Source: Rhizobium sp. P32RR-XVIII
Lineage (GTDB): Bacteria > Pseudomonadota > Alphaproteobacteria > Rhizobiales > Rhizobiaceae
DNA length: 39,447 bases
Direction: 5' to 3'
Assembly (NCBI RefSeq): GCF_012641395.1
Contig: NZ_JABAIH010000028.1
Coordinates: 1-39,447, forward strand
Shown here: positions 16,319-25,869 of the stretch, piece after piece
How the letters are laid out: each line of letters begins with the position of its first letter
Position numbering within the stretch: the first letter of the stretch is position 1
Notes under the pieces: generated by a model
What the model saw: the letters and a program-made list of their open reading frames with translations, nothing else
Told to the model about the DNA's origin: nothing
Database searches by the model: none
Program-made: the position numbers and the translations under genes

Positions 16319-17998
16319 ATGCGGATGGGCAGGTCAGATCGACAGCAATTCAACAGCGGCTCTTTGGAGGAGGCGGAGCAGCTCGTGCTCGGTCGTGAGG
16401 CTTACGGGGACAGGGCGTGGGACGACGCCTATCGGTTCCTCTCGCGCGCAAGTGCAGCGACTTCGCTCGCAGTCGACGACCTCGAACGGCTAGCGATGTC
16501 GGCCTATTTGAGCGGGCGCGACGAGGAGTACCTGCGGGCCCTGGAGCGAACCCATCATGCATATCTCGACGCTGGCGAGTGTCATCGCGCCACTCGCTGC
16601 GCCTTCTGGCTGGGCCTGCGCCTTGTCTTTCGCGGGGAGGTGGCTCAGGCGGCCGGCTGGTTTGGACGGGCGCATCGACTGCTCGAACGCGAGCCACATG
16701 ATTGTGCCGAACAGGGTTACCTGATGCTGCCCGAAGTCGAACAGCATCTTGCTGCGGGCAATCTTGAGGCGGCCTACGCTGCGGCCAACGGCGCAGTCGA
16801 GATCGGTGAGCGCTTTGCGGACGCGGATCTCTTGGCCTGCGCACGGCACTTGCAGGGCCGTGTTCTGTTGCGTCAGCGGCGGACCACGGAAGGTTTCGCG
16901 CTTCTCGACGAGGCGATGGTGTCGGTCACGGCCGGTGAATTGTCGCCACTCCTCACCGGCTTGATCTACTGCAGCGTGATCGAAGCGTGTCAGCAAGTCC
17001 ATGCCCTGGGCCGCGCACGCGAATGGACTTCCGCTCTGGGGAGATGGTGCTCGGAACAGCCCCAGCTGATCAGTTTTAGCGGCACCTGCCTGATGCATCG
17101 CGCTGAGATCAAGCGGCTCAGCGGCGCATGGCAGGACGCAACCGACGAAGCGCAGCGGGCCGTTGAGCGTTTGACGCAGTCAAATAATCGGAAAGATACC
17201 GGTGCGGCGTGGTACCAGCTGGCGGAAGTACACCGCCTCCGCGGAGACTTTGACGCGGCCGAGCAAGCGTATCGGAGCGCGAGCCAATATGGCTTCGAAC
17301 CGCAGCCGGGCCTTGCCCTGTTGCGGTTGGCCAAAAGGCATATTGATGCGGCTGTGGCCGCAATCCGGCGCGTCATGGGTGCGACGACCGACCAAGTGAG
17401 GCGCATTCGGCTGCTGCCTGCCCACGTCGAGATCATGCTGGCGGCTGACGAGATCGAGGAAGCACGTTGTGCCTGCCGCGAACTCGAGGATGTTGCGGAA
17501 GGCTACGGAAACGAGTTACTGCGCGCCCTTGCTGCCAACGCGCGGGGAGCGGTGGAATTGGCAGAAGGCGAAGCGCAGGCTGCGGTGGCTTGGCTGCGCC
17601 AGGCAATCGAGGGGTGGCAGCACGTCGATGCGCCGTACGAAGCAGCGCGCGTACGCGTCATGATGGGCCAGGCTTGCCGCGCCCTCAGTGACAACGACGG
17701 TGCGGCACTGGAGTTGGAGGCAGCCCGGACAGTGTTCCAGCAACTCGGTGCCACGCCGGACGTTTCTCGCGTCGATGCCCTGCTTGACATGCGGTCGGAC
17801 GAAGCTCGCGGCCTCTCTGCCCGCGAGCTGCAAGTTCTCCGCCTGATCGCTGCTGGCAAAACCAACAAGGAAATCGCTAACGAACTGCATTTGAGCGGGA
17901 AGACAGTGGACAGGCACGTCAGCAATATTTTCAACAAGCTTGACGTCCCCACTCGCACCGCCGCCGCCGCCTGGGCTTACGAGCACCGCCTGGTCTGA
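16319..17998 (+). CDS. LuxR-type transcriptional regulator with helical-repeat N-terminus (559 aa)
   Basis: The last 65 residues form a LuxR/FixJ helix-turn-helix: LSARELQVLRLIAAGKTNKE, then LHLSGKTVDRHVSNIFNKL. The first 480 residues are alpha-helical, with repeated Ala/Leu/Glu-rich helix pairs (for example AAGWFGRAHRLLEREPHDCA and LEAAYAAANGAVEIGERFAD) like tetratricopeptide repeats of MalT/LAL-type regulators, but no ATP-binding P-loop is present. Such proteins sense by protein or ligand binding and activate transcription. It precedes the hydrolase-methyltransferase fusion by about 840 nt on the same strand and may control it (inference). Ribosome binding site weak (CCGGAA). Confidence 0.82.
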   Translation: MRMGRSDRQQFNSGSLEEAEQLVLGREAYGDRAWDDAYRFLSRASAATSLAVDDLERLAMSAYLSGRDEEYLRALERTHHAYLDAGECHRATRCAFWLGLRLVFRGEVAQAAGWFGRAHRLLEREPHDCAEQGYLMLPEVEQHLAAGNLEAAYAAANGAVEIGERFADADLLACARHLQGRVLLRQRRTTEGFALLDEAMVSVTAGELSPLLTGLIYCSVIEACQQVHALGRAREWTSALGRWCSEQPQLISFSGTCLMHRAEIKRLSGAWQDATDEAQRAVERLTQSNNRKDTGAAWYQLAEVHRLRGDFDAAEQAYRSASQYGFEPQPGLALLRLAKRHIDAAVAAIRRVMGATTDQVRRIRLLPAHVEIMLAADEIEEARCACRELEDVAEGYGNELLRALAANARGAVELAEGEAQAAVAWLRQAIEGWQHVDAPYEAARVRVMMGQACRALSDNDGAALELEAARTVFQQLGATPDVSRVDALLDMRSDEARGLSARELQVLRLIAAGKTNKEIANELHLSGKTVDRHVSNIFNKLDVPTRTAAAAWAYEHRLV

Positions 17999-18206
17999 GC
18001 GTGCCTGGCATGGGTGGAATCACCCATACCGTCATCGGCGCCGATTGGGTGGTTCGCCCGAAGCGCTGCCCTCCTTTCCGCCGTAGCTTGTACCTGAAAC
18101 CGATCGGCCACGGATGCGCGGCGCCTCGGCGCAGCTTGCCCACAGATCGCGGGATGGACTCGGTGATCGCGCTCCGAACATCGGGCCACAATGAAAGGAG
18201 CAAGCC

Positions 18207-18660
18207 ATGTCACATACCGACGTCGGAGGTGCGAGTCACTGGGAGGTGGCTCGCGATCGCATCGATCATCATGGCCATGTCGCTTCTATCTCACGGTCCG
18301 ATTTCTCCCGAGCTCGGCACCCAAATGAACAGAACGGCCGATGTCCTGGTGGATGTTCGCAGAAGGCAAGGCCAACGGCTTTGCCGCCATGGCTCTGGCG
18401 TTCACCGTGATCGCCGCCAACGAGGCGCGGGTGTCCCAAGCGTCACGCCGCATCGGGCGGCGCGCACCGCTCACCGTTGCGGGGCCGCCTTCCGTGCTCC
18501 GACGGGTGCTTGGGAGCTGGCTGCGTCTGCCGTTTGGCGCCCCGGTTGGCTGGTGGGCGCGATCGTGATGTGCCTGTGGGTCGTCTGGTTCGGGCTCTCC
18601 CTGGCGCGGATCCAAGCCGGCCCGGCAAGCATCCGGCGGGACACACCCTCCGGCGCCTAG
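18207..18660 (+). pseudogene. Probable frameshifted small membrane protein
   Basis: AAAGGAG precedes the ATG at 18207, a strong start. The frame becomes non-hydrophobic and ends near 18410, while another frame holds a membrane helix (WLAIASIIMAMSLLSHG). A third gives WMFAEGKANGFAAMALAFTV, and a fourth segment near 18555 has WLVGAIVMCLWVVWFGLSLA. This alternation suggests one multi-helix membrane protein broken by several indels. Family not recognised. 17999-18206 holds nothing I can support. Confidence 0.4.
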
Positions 18661-18842
18661 GGAAAAATGGAGTCGCTCGCCGAAGCGGTCGTTCAAGCAG
18701 GCCAAGCAAAACGCGATGCGCTTGAGCGGGACGTCTGCGTGCAGTGGCAGGAGTTTGCGGCGGACCGCTCCATGTCGCTTCAGGTGGGCATGAGGACGGG
18801 GCCGCGCGGAAATAGACATGTGAGATGAAAAAGGAGGCCAAG

Positions 18843-20591
18843 ATGGCGAACATTGAAGGTTACACCGGCATCCCGACAACAATTGAATCGAACCGCATAT
18901 CTGGAGAAGCCGCCCGCAATCGGCTGCTCGCCGGGCTGCCGATCACCGAGTGGCGGCTCGAACTGGCCGGCATCTCCACCGCGGTACTGGAAGGCGGTGC
19001 AGGACCACCGATTGTGCTGTTACACGGCCCAGGAGAATATGCAGCAAAGTGGCTGCGAATTCTCCCGGAACTTGTGAGAACACATCACGTGATCGCGCCC
19101 GATCTGCCGGGCCACGGCACGTCGGGGACTATCGAGGGTCCGGTCCATCCCGGTCATGTTCTCGCGTGGCTGGGCGAACTCATCGAACGCACCTGCCCGA
19201 CACCGCCCATTCTTGTCGGCCAAATTCTTGGCGCCGCAATTGCCGCTCGCTTTGCCGCCAAGCACGGAAACAAGCTTTGCTGCCTGGTGCTGTCGGACGC
19301 GCTCGGCCTCGCGGCGTTTCAGCCGGCGCCTGAATTCGGGGCCGCGCTCTCCGCGTTCCTCATGGAGCCGAGTCAGCAAAACCATGATCGGCTCTGGCAG
19401 CGGTGCGCCTTCGACCTCGAGGCGCTGCGCGATCGCATGGGCGAGAGCTGGGATCATCTGCGCGCCTACAATCTCAATCGCGCGCAGGCGCCGGAGCTGA
19501 AGCCGACCCAGCATAGCCTGATGGAGCAGTTCGGGTTTTCGGCAATTCCGCCGCAGGAATTGGACCGCATCCGCGTCCCGACCGTCCTGATCTGGGGGCG
19601 GCACGATCTCGCCAGTCCGTTGCCGATCGCCGAGGCAGCAAGCGCCCGTTACGGCTGGCCGCTCCATGTCATCGATGGTGCCGCCGACGATCCGCCGATC
19701 GAGCAGCCTGAAGCATTCGTGGAGGCGCTTCGCGGCGCGCTCGCAGAAGCGGAGCCGGCCGCCAGCGCAGCTGCCCCGGACACGCGGAAAGCCTGGAACC
19801 GGATCGCCCCGGGGTACGATCGCACGAACACCGAAACGCAGATGTGGCTCGGGGCCGAGGCGCTACGAAAGGCCGGCCTCCAGGCCGGGATGCGCTTTCT
19901 GGACGTGGCGTCAGGCAGTGGTGCGCTCAGCATTCCTGCGGCGCACTCTGGCGCCGAGGTGGTCGCCGTCGACCAGTCGCCCGTGATGCTCCGGCTACTC
20001 CGAGACCGCGCCGTCGGGGAGGCTCTCGACATCGGCACCCGCGTGATGGACGGCCACGCGCTCGCCCTCGACGACGACAGCTTCGATATGGCGGGGTCTC
20101 AGTTCGGAGTCATGCTGTTTCCCGACATGCCGAAAGGCATTCGGGAGATGGCTCGCGTCGTCAAACCGGAAGGCCGGGTTTTGATGGTCGCTTACGGCGA
20201 TCCGCACCGGATCGACTTCCTCGCTTTCTTTGTTGGGGCCGTGCGGTCGGTCCGTCCGGACTTCAATGGTCCGCCCGTGGACCCGCCGCCGCTGGCTTTT
20301 CAGCTCAGCGATCCGGAGCGGCTTGCCCGCGAACTTGCGAAGGTCAGACTCGCGGACGTCAAAGTCGAGACGATCACGGAGAACACGGCGTTCAAGTCGG
20401 GCGCTGAGCTATGGGATTGGATAGTATGGAGCAATCCGATTGTCGAGGAAGTGCTTGGCAGCCTCGCGTTGAGCGAAGGCGAGCGCGGAGTCATTCGCCA
20501 GACGCTCGATCGCATGGTCCGCGAACGGGCAGGCGATGACGGTTTGGCCATCCTGAAAAGCCCAGTCAATATTGGCCTCGGCACAAAGTGA
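18843..20591 (+). CDS. Fused alpha/beta-hydrolase-like and SAM methyltransferase protein (582 aa)
   Basis: Residues 1-300 have an alpha/beta-hydrolase fold: VLLHGPGEY (oxyanion region, 58-66), VIAPDLPGHG (83-92), and WGRHD with the acid Asp255. Residues 312-580 are a class I methyltransferase: glycine-rich motif I LDVASGSGAL (353-362), acidic VAVDQS, and later MARVVKPEGRVLMVAYGD. The hydrolase nucleophile site reads G-Q-I-L-G (126-130), with Ile where Ser is expected. The His site reads GAADDPP (279-285) where GAGHDPP is expected. So the hydrolase half is probably not catalytic and may bind a substrate for the methyltransferase (inference). AAGGAGG 6 nt upstream fixes the start. A LuxR-type regulator lies upstream. 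Confidence 0.85.
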   Translation: MANIEGYTGIPTTIESNRISGEAARNRLLAGLPITEWRLELAGISTAVLEGGAGPPIVLLHGPGEYAAKWLRILPELVRTHHVIAPDLPGHGTSGTIEGPVHPGHVLAWLGELIERTCPTPPILVGQILGAAIAARFAAKHGNKLCCLVLSDALGLAAFQPAPEFGAALSAFLMEPSQQNHDRLWQRCAFDLEALRDRMGESWDHLRAYNLNRAQAPELKPTQHSLMEQFGFSAIPPQELDRIRVPTVLIWGRHDLASPLPIAEAASARYGWPLHVIDGAADDPPIEQPEAFVEALRGALAEAEPAASAAAPDTRKAWNRIAPGYDRTNTETQMWLGAEALRKAGLQAGMRFLDVASGSGALSIPAAHSGAEVVAVDQSPVMLRLLRDRAVGEALDIGTRVMDGHALALDDDSFDMAGSQFGVMLFPDMPKGIREMARVVKPEGRVLMVAYGDPHRIDFLAFFVGAVRSVRPDFNGPPVDPPPLAFQLSDPERLARELAKVRLADVKVETITENTAFKSGAELWDWIVWSNPIVEEVLGSLALSEGERGVIRQTLDRMVRERAGDDGLAILKSPVNIGLGTK

Positions 20592-20987
20592 CCGAGTGCC
20601 AATTTGATAGCGGGCCGCTCGTGCGAGCAGTTCGCGGCCACCCCAGGACTGGATGGGAGTGCCTACCTTTTTGATGCCGGCCGGTTTCCGAGGTTTGACT
20701 CCGGATGTAGCGCCGATATCAACGCCGAGGCGTGTGGCAAATGTCGGCGATCGAGGCGAAAGCGACCGCCGGCGTATTCGGATCGACCTTCCGCTCTCCA
20801 CCTCTGCGGCCTTCGATTTCGCGCGGAGCCCGGAAGGTGCTCAAGGGCGGTGTCGTCGTCCCCGGCGACGCTGTCGATATCCGGTTTCCCGTTCCACCGT
20901 TGCTTCCGCTCGAAGTCGTCTAGGCGCCCGTATCCTTCATGACGCATCCTCGCACCGACGTTCGAACGCCAGCGCCAGTTATTAAAG
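20592..20987. other. Gap with no supported gene
   Basis: Several overlapping plus- and minus-strand frames, none with a recognisable domain or ribosome binding site. The composition is low in intact coding signal. I see nothing definite here. Confidence 0.35.
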
Positions 20988-21270
20988 ATGATCCATTTCA
21001 CCAGCGATACCCATTTCGGCGACCAGCGCGTCCTTCGCCTCGACAGACGTCCGTTCTTCAACATGGTCGAACACGACGATGCCTGATCCGGAACTGGAAC
21101 GAGGCGTCGGGCCCCACGACGAGGTCTGGCATCTGGGAGACTTCATGTCGGCAAGAGCAGACGACTGTACCGAGCTGCTTGCGAGGCTGAACGGCCGAAA
21201 GAACCTGATCGTCGGCAACAACGACCTGACGACGACCACGAACTCGCCGGGATGGGAAAGCGTGCAGCAA
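20988..21270 (+). pseudogene. Metallophosphoesterase remnant
   Basis: Calcineurin-like phosphoesterase, N-terminal two thirds. Metal-binding motifs are recognisable: HFTSDTHFGD (DxH), DEVWHLGDFM (GD), LIVGNND (GNxD), followed by GWESVQ. They are in different frames because of two single-base losses near 21084 and 21105. The sequence stops at about 21270, where an unrelated minus-strand MFS fragment begins, so the His-rich C-terminus is lost. Not functional. Confidence 0.75.
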
Positions 21271-21680
21271 GCGCGCCGATAACGGCGACGATCCCGAACA
21301 TGATGAAGACGGAATTGATGCCCTGCGCGCCGACCATCTAGCCGACCGTGGCCGAGCCGACGGCGGAGGCGATGCGCAGCCACGATGTGGCAAGAGCCGT
21401 TCCGACCGCACGCATGCGCGTTGGGTAGATTTCCGGCGTGTAGAGGTAGAGCACGGCATTTACGGAGCCAACGACGCCATAAGCAAGCGTGGCCAGTAAT
21501 GAGCGACCACGGGCTACTTTCGCCGCCGGCGGCCAGGGCTGCGAGCAGGATGGCGCCGACGAGGAAGGAGACGATAGCCCAGGTGCGCCGTCCGATGCGA
21601 TCGATGCAAAAAGCGCATGCAAGCGACCTTGGTGCGCGGATCGTTAATTGCGTTGGCGTAGATGAGCGGCAGGTGCAATA
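21271..21680 (-). pseudogene. MFS transporter remnant
   Basis: C-terminal part of a major facilitator (sugar-transporter-like) protein: DRIGRRTWAIVSFLVGAILL, VLYLYTPEIYPTRMRAVGTA, INSVFIMFGIVAVIGALAAR. Frames change at least twice and a stop precedes MVGAQGIN. The N-terminal half should lie beyond 21680 but is replaced by an IS5-type transposase. Truncated at both ends. Confidence 0.75.
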
Positions 21681-21697
21681 ACTGGTTTTTTGCAACG

Positions 21698-22685
21698 ATG
21701 CCTTTCAAACACAATGCCGCTCGCCGCCATCGCATTGGCAAGATGAAGTTCAAGGTGACGAACTGGGCAGAGTACGAGGCAGGCCTTCGCCGGCGTGGCA
21801 GCCTGACGCTGTGGATAACCGCGGAAGCTTTGTCGTCGTGGGGGCGCCAAGCGGACGACGCGCGGCGGTCAACCGCGCTATTCGGATCTTGCAATCGAGA
21901 CCGCTCTGACGCTGGGCCTGGTGTTCGGCTTGCGGCTGCGCCGGACGGAGGGTTTGCTGGCATCGGTGCTGAAACTGATGGGACTGGATCTCGCCGTCCC
22001 CGATCACACGACGCTGAGCCGACGGGCACGGAGGGGTCGATCATTTGGCAGACGGCGAGGGCTCCGTTTCAGCAGAAGGGCCGGTGCACGTCCTCATCGA
22101 CAGCACCAGGCTTGAAGTCTACGGCGCGGGCCAGTGGTTGGAGGAGAAGCGCGGTGCCAGATCTCGTCGCAGTTGGCGGGAGTTGCATCTGGCGCCGGAT
22201 GCCGACAGCGGCGAGATCATCGCCCATGTCATGACCGACCAAGACGCTGGTGATGCCTCGCAGGTGGAGCCGCTACTCGACCAGATCGACGCTCAGATCG
22301 GTCAGTTCACGGCCGATGGAGCCTATGACGGTAACCCGACTTACGACGCCGTCGTCAAGCACGGCGCCGATGCTGCCGTTGTCATTCCGCCCCGCGCCAA
22401 CGCGGTGGAAAGGCCGGACACCGAGCCGCCTACTCAACGAGACCAACATATCGCGGCGATCAACACGCGGACGGACGAATGAAGTGGCAGACTGCGACTG
22501 GCTACGGCAAGCGTTCGCTGGTCGAGGCCGCGATCGGTCGCTACAAGGCGATCATCGGTGGCCGATTGCGCGCACGAACCTTCGGAGCGCAACAGACCGA
22601 GGTTGCCATCGGCTGCGCCGTTCTCAATCGGATGCTTGCATGCGCACACCCGAAATCAATCCGTCGCATTGGAACCACCTCGTAA
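21698..22685 (+). pseudogene. IS5-family transposase, frameshifted
   Basis: Nearly full set of parts of an IS5-type DDE transposase: MPFKHNAARRHRIGKMKFKV, LALRRTEGLL-like region (GLRLRRTEGLLASVLKLMGL), VPDHTTLSRRAR, first Asp in VLIDSTRLEVYG, second Asp in TADGAYDGNPTYDAVV, Glu in RSLVEAAIGRYK, and the tail AVLNRMLACAHPKSIRR. At least three frames are used (breaks near 21840, 22030 and 22480), so it is inactive. Clear terminal inverted repeats could not be assigned. It interrupts or abuts the MFS fragment. Confidence 0.8.
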
Positions 22686-22753
22686 ACGACGACATCAAAG
22701 ATCAGAGTCCGAATACTCTCCGATCCCCGCACCAACGCTCCGGCGCAAACAAA

Positions 22754-22774
22754 GAATATCATCGCATGATACAA
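22754..22774. promoter_or_regulatory. Palindromic operator candidate, copy 2
   Basis: Core TATCAT-cgc-ATGATA is a perfect inverted repeat with 3-nt centre; flanks give GAATATCAT and ATGATACAA half-sites. Lies about 290 nt before the flavoprotein gene at 23068. Confidence 0.6.
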
Positions 22775-22912
22775 ATAAAGGAAATTGTACGTAACCACGG
22801 CGAAACGGCTCACGCGTCGAATTAAATTCCATAATTTCCGAGTCGCGACAGAAAAGTGGAATTTTATCCGCGCATTCATCCAGGTTCAGAGTCACCAATA
22901 TTTTTCCGAAAC

Positions 22913-22933
22913 AAATATCCTGGCATGATATAA
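22913..22933. promoter_or_regulatory. Palindromic operator candidate, copy 3
   Basis: AAATATCCT-ggc-ATGATATAA, matching the copy at 22754 at most arm positions with the same 3-nt spacer. Lies about 135 nt upstream of the flavoprotein start. Confidence 0.5.
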
Positions 22934-23067
22934 GAAGAGAAAGGTAGGGCGTTTGTATTTTGTATCGGAGCAGTCTCAATCGACTGGAGAGATGCAACCT
23001 GCGCAAGACGAGAGGCTGAGGGGCGCCGAACCGGCTGCCCGCTTTGCGTCGCGACAAGGACATGACG

Positions 23068-24255
23068 ATGAAAGTTGCGATCAACGGCACGGGCATCGCC
23101 GGATCGACATTGGCTTATTGGCTCTATCGCTACGGCCATGAGCCCGTGCTGATCGAGCACGCCGCAGGACCGCGATCCGGCGGGTATATCGTTGACTTCT
23201 GGGGCCATGGATACGATGTGGCAACGATGATGGGGATCGTTCCTCGTCTTCGGGAAAGCGGCTATGGCGTCGAGGAAGTGCGCTTCGTCGGCAGTGACGG
23301 CCGGCGGCGAGGTAGTTTCTCCACGGAGGTGATTAAGCGCACACTCAGTCACCGTTTCGTCAGCTTGACGAGAAGCGACCTTGCGTCCGCCATTTACGCA
23401 ACGATCGATGGCAAGGTTGAAACGATATTCGGAGATAGCATAACCACCATCGACGACGGTGCCCGTGGCTTGCATGTGGGCTTTGACCATCACCCCAGCC
23501 GAAGGTTCGACCTCGTAGTTGGGGCCGACGGGCTTCATTCGCGCGTCCGTGAACTGCGCTTCGGCCGAGAGGAGCAATTCGAGTTCTATCTTGGCTACAA
23601 GGCGGCCGCATTCGAGCTGCCGGGATATCGGCCGCGCGACGAATTGACCTATGTCAGTTATGCAGAACCGGGCAGACAAGTCTCGCGATTTTCGATGCGA
23701 GATGACAAGACGCTCTTTCTGTTCGTATACCGCGACCCTAATCCTGGCGATCGCCTACCCATGACCGATGATGGGCGCAAAGCGGCTCTGCACGATGTCT
23801 TCGGCGACGTCGGCTGGGAATGTCAGCACATATTGAAAGCCATGGAAGGAGTGGGGGATATCTATTTCGATCGCGTCAGCCAGATCCGAATGGACAGTTG
23901 GATAAAGGGCCGCACCGTCTTGGTCGGCGACTCAGGAGCCTGTGTGTCGCTACTGGCCGGCGAAGGGTCGGGTTTGGCGATGACCGAAGCCTATGTGCTT
24001 GCCGGCGAGCTCGCACATGCAAGAGACAACGCCTCGGCCGGTCTGGCGCACTATCAATTGCGACTGATGCCGTTCTTGCAGGACAAGCAGAAGACAGCGA
24101 GCCGTTTTGCGTCGTCGTTCGTTCCAAAAACTGGATTTGGCATTGCGCTGCGCAATTGCTTGAGTTCCCTCATGGTCTTACCGTTTATCGCTGATTTGCT
24201 GCTCGGGCGCCAATTGCAGGATGATTTCCGGCTTCCAGCCTATGCCGTCCACTGA
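23068..24255 (+). CDS. FAD-dependent monooxygenase (group A flavoprotein, 395 aa)
   Basis: PHBH-fold flavin monooxygenase distantly like TetX. The N-terminal Rossmann motif is AINGTGIAGSTLAYWL (GxGxxG at residues 7-12), and the acidic end of beta2 is in VLIEHA. The FAD/NADPH motif is LVVGADGLHSRVR, and the flavin-contact motif is VLVGDSGACVSLLAGEGSGL. These enzymes hydroxylate aromatic or antibiotic-like substrates with NAD(P)H and O2; the substrate cannot be read here. AAGGA lies 7 nt before the ATG at 23068, preferred over the ATG at 23062. Two palindromic operator candidates lie upstream, suggesting control by the MarR protein at 25870. Confidence 0.87.
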   Translation: MKVAINGTGIAGSTLAYWLYRYGHEPVLIEHAAGPRSGGYIVDFWGHGYDVATMMGIVPRLRESGYGVEEVRFVGSDGRRRGSFSTEVIKRTLSHRFVSLTRSDLASAIYATIDGKVETIFGDSITTIDDGARGLHVGFDHHPSRRFDLVVGADGLHSRVRELRFGREEQFEFYLGYKAAAFELPGYRPRDELTYVSYAEPGRQVSRFSMRDDKTLFLFVYRDPNPGDRLPMTDDGRKAALHDVFGDVGWECQHILKAMEGVGDIYFDRVSQIRMDSWIKGRTVLVGDSGACVSLLAGEGSGLAMTEAYVLAGELAHARDNASAGLAHYQLRLMPFLQDKQKTASRFASSFVPKTGFGIALRNCLSSLMVLPFIADLLLGRQLQDDFRLPAYAVH

Positions 24256-24473
24256 GCATGTGGCGAACCTACAGCGGAAAGTCGGCGAACGACCGAGTCT
24301 GTAGTGTTCGCCCCTCCCCCATCGATCTTTGGGCTCCCGGAAATCGGCCGACTTGTGGTTTCGAGACGGAGGAACGGAACGGTTTGGATCGTCAGCTTTC
24401 ATTATTCACCTGTGGTACACATATCACAAATTGATGGTTAGCCGGCAAGTGGGTGTCGGAGAAGCGGTCGGTA

Positions 24474-24749
24474 ATGACGACGATCAGTGCTAGATTTCCG
24501 TTCGAGTATTTCATGCTGGATCGCGTCGTGTACGAGGGCAGCGTGGCCTGCAGGATTGGCAGCAAGCTCGTGCGGGAACGGGTCCGCGACAGCGACGGGT
24601 ATTCCTATCGATTTGTGGGATTGGCGCTTCGCGATTCCAACGGCCGTCTCAATGTCGGACTGCTTAAAACCAGCGAATGGATCGTCGCGCCCAATCTCAT
24701 TTATGCACGCGAAACACCTGACATGGAAGAAGCCGTCCGCATTGAGTGA
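24474..24749 (+). CDS. Hypothetical protein (91 aa)
   Basis: Soluble protein with a beta-rich middle (FEYFMLDRVVYEGSVACRIG and YRFVGLALRDSNGRLNVGLL). No family recognised. The frame is open from a GTG at 24453; the ATG at 24474 has GGAG about 13 nt upstream. A weak variant of the palindromic operator (ATATCAC-aaa-TTGATGG) is seen at about 24421-24437 but is too divergent to rely on. 24750-24877 holds nothing I can support. Confidence 0.5.
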   Translation: MTTISARFPFEYFMLDRVVYEGSVACRIGSKLVRERVRDSDGYSYRFVGLALRDSNGRLNVGLLKTSEWIVAPNLIYARETPDMEEAVRIE

Positions 24750-24877
24750 AGCGGAAATTGCCCAATTGGCCCAGACGTGGTGGTTACCTGGGTGTTTGAT
24801 CGCCTTCCCATTCAGCCCTCGGCAGCAAATGGCGATCAAACTGTTCGATCGCAAACCAGCCAAGCCTCTGCGATCCT

Positions 24878-25057
24878 TTAGGACTGTGCGCTAGTGACCG
24901 TCGCTTGGACAAGCGGAATCTCCGGATACGCTGCAGTTGCCAATCCGAGTGGACCAAAGCTCTTCAAGAGCATCAGTAGAGCGAGCAGTCCGGCGATTAA
25001 AACGAACACTAACATGCCAATGCTTAACAGTGCCGAGTGCCGCATCCCGCGAACCAT
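24878..25057 (-). CDS. Small membrane protein (59 aa), paralogue of the one at 33854
   Basis: Starts at an ATG with GGAGGAG 4 nt upstream, an excellent ribosome binding site. One transmembrane helix spans about residues 12-33, followed by KSFGPLGLATAAYPEIP and a polar tail. The segment LM-x3-S-x-GPL-x2-A-x2-AYPE is shared with the 50-residue minus-strand protein at 33854-34006. Function unknown; the conserved juxtamembrane motif suggests a real small family. Confidence 0.65.
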   Translation of the reverse strand: MVRGMRHSALLSIGMLVFVLIAGLLALLMLLKSFGPLGLATAAYPEIPLVQATVTSAQS

Positions 25058-25832
25058 TGTCTCCTCCGACCCTTACGGCTTTCCCGGCTTGGCCAAACAA
25101 CAGGTAGTATTGGCGGCCCTCGGCTTGCGGGGTAGCTTTGATGTCAGGTATAAAATGTAGTCATCCGCCAAGTCAGCGATTTGAAGTGCGGCTTCTTCGT
25201 CTCTCCTGCCGGCAAGCACGGCCTTACCAATCAAAGACCTCAAACGCGTCGTTGAATACAGACGTACACTGCAAAGCCCGCCTGCTGGCATTGACGTGAT
25301 ATCTTGGCGATCGAATATCCATCATTGACGCAGAATGGCAGAGGAATCGCCGCATTTCAACCACAATTGCCCTCGCGGGCGTCGTCTTCCGACGCGGGTT
25401 TGCAGCACCGATTGCATTTCCGTTGCTCCTGTAACTCCCATCCACCGTCTCAGTCCGCTGACCCTGCTGGTTCGCGAGCCGTCTGCAATGCTTCCAAGGC
25501 GTTCGCCCCGTGCAAAGTGAAGCAGCCATTCCTTCGTCCAGGTTTTCCAGAATCAGTCCGATATTGTCGGCCGGCCGTCCGGTGAAGACGTCGAACACGG
25601 TTTAGGTGTCGTCCGCCTCATGACGTACGCCGAACCTGTTCGTCTCAACGACCATGTAAGCGAGCAGTCTTCTCAGCTTGACGCGGATTATTCCTCTAAG
25701 TCACGAAATAGGCACAGTCATTCTGCCAACTCGATGCGACTATGGTTCGCAAGCGCTGCAACCGCCGGTGTGACCGTCTGTCGTCCACGCGGCGGGTGCA
25801 GCGCTTGCGACCTTCCCCAGCGTGGCTGCCAA
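25058..25832. other. Gap with no firmly supported gene
   Basis: A minus-strand frame ending at 25073 encodes AGRRDEEAALQIADLADDYI and could be the remnant of a small soluble protein just upstream of the 59-aa gene, but it has no good start. No product is recognisable between 25300 and 25830 on either strand. Confidence 0.35.
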
Positions 25833-25853
25833 GCACCTCACGCCATGATACAT
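25833..25853. promoter_or_regulatory. Palindromic operator candidate upstream of marR, copy 4
   Basis: Right half ATGATACAT is strong; left half ACCTCAC is degenerate; spacer gcc. It ends 16 nt before the marR start, just ahead of the ribosome binding site, a position expected for autorepression. Confidence 0.45.
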
Positions 25854-25869
25854 GAAAAGGATTATTTGA

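Noticed and set aside
20927..20947. GTATCC-ttc-ATGACG near the phosphoesterase remnant
   Set aside because: Arm spacing is one base short of the other sites.
24419..24439. Possible ninth operator (ATATCAC-aaa-TTGATGG)
   Set aside because: Only the left half resembles the motif; the right half matches poorly.
25073..25291. 72-residue minus-strand frame upstream of the 24878 gene
   Set aside because: No ribosome binding site or recognised domain; a resemblance to DUF982 could not be sustained.
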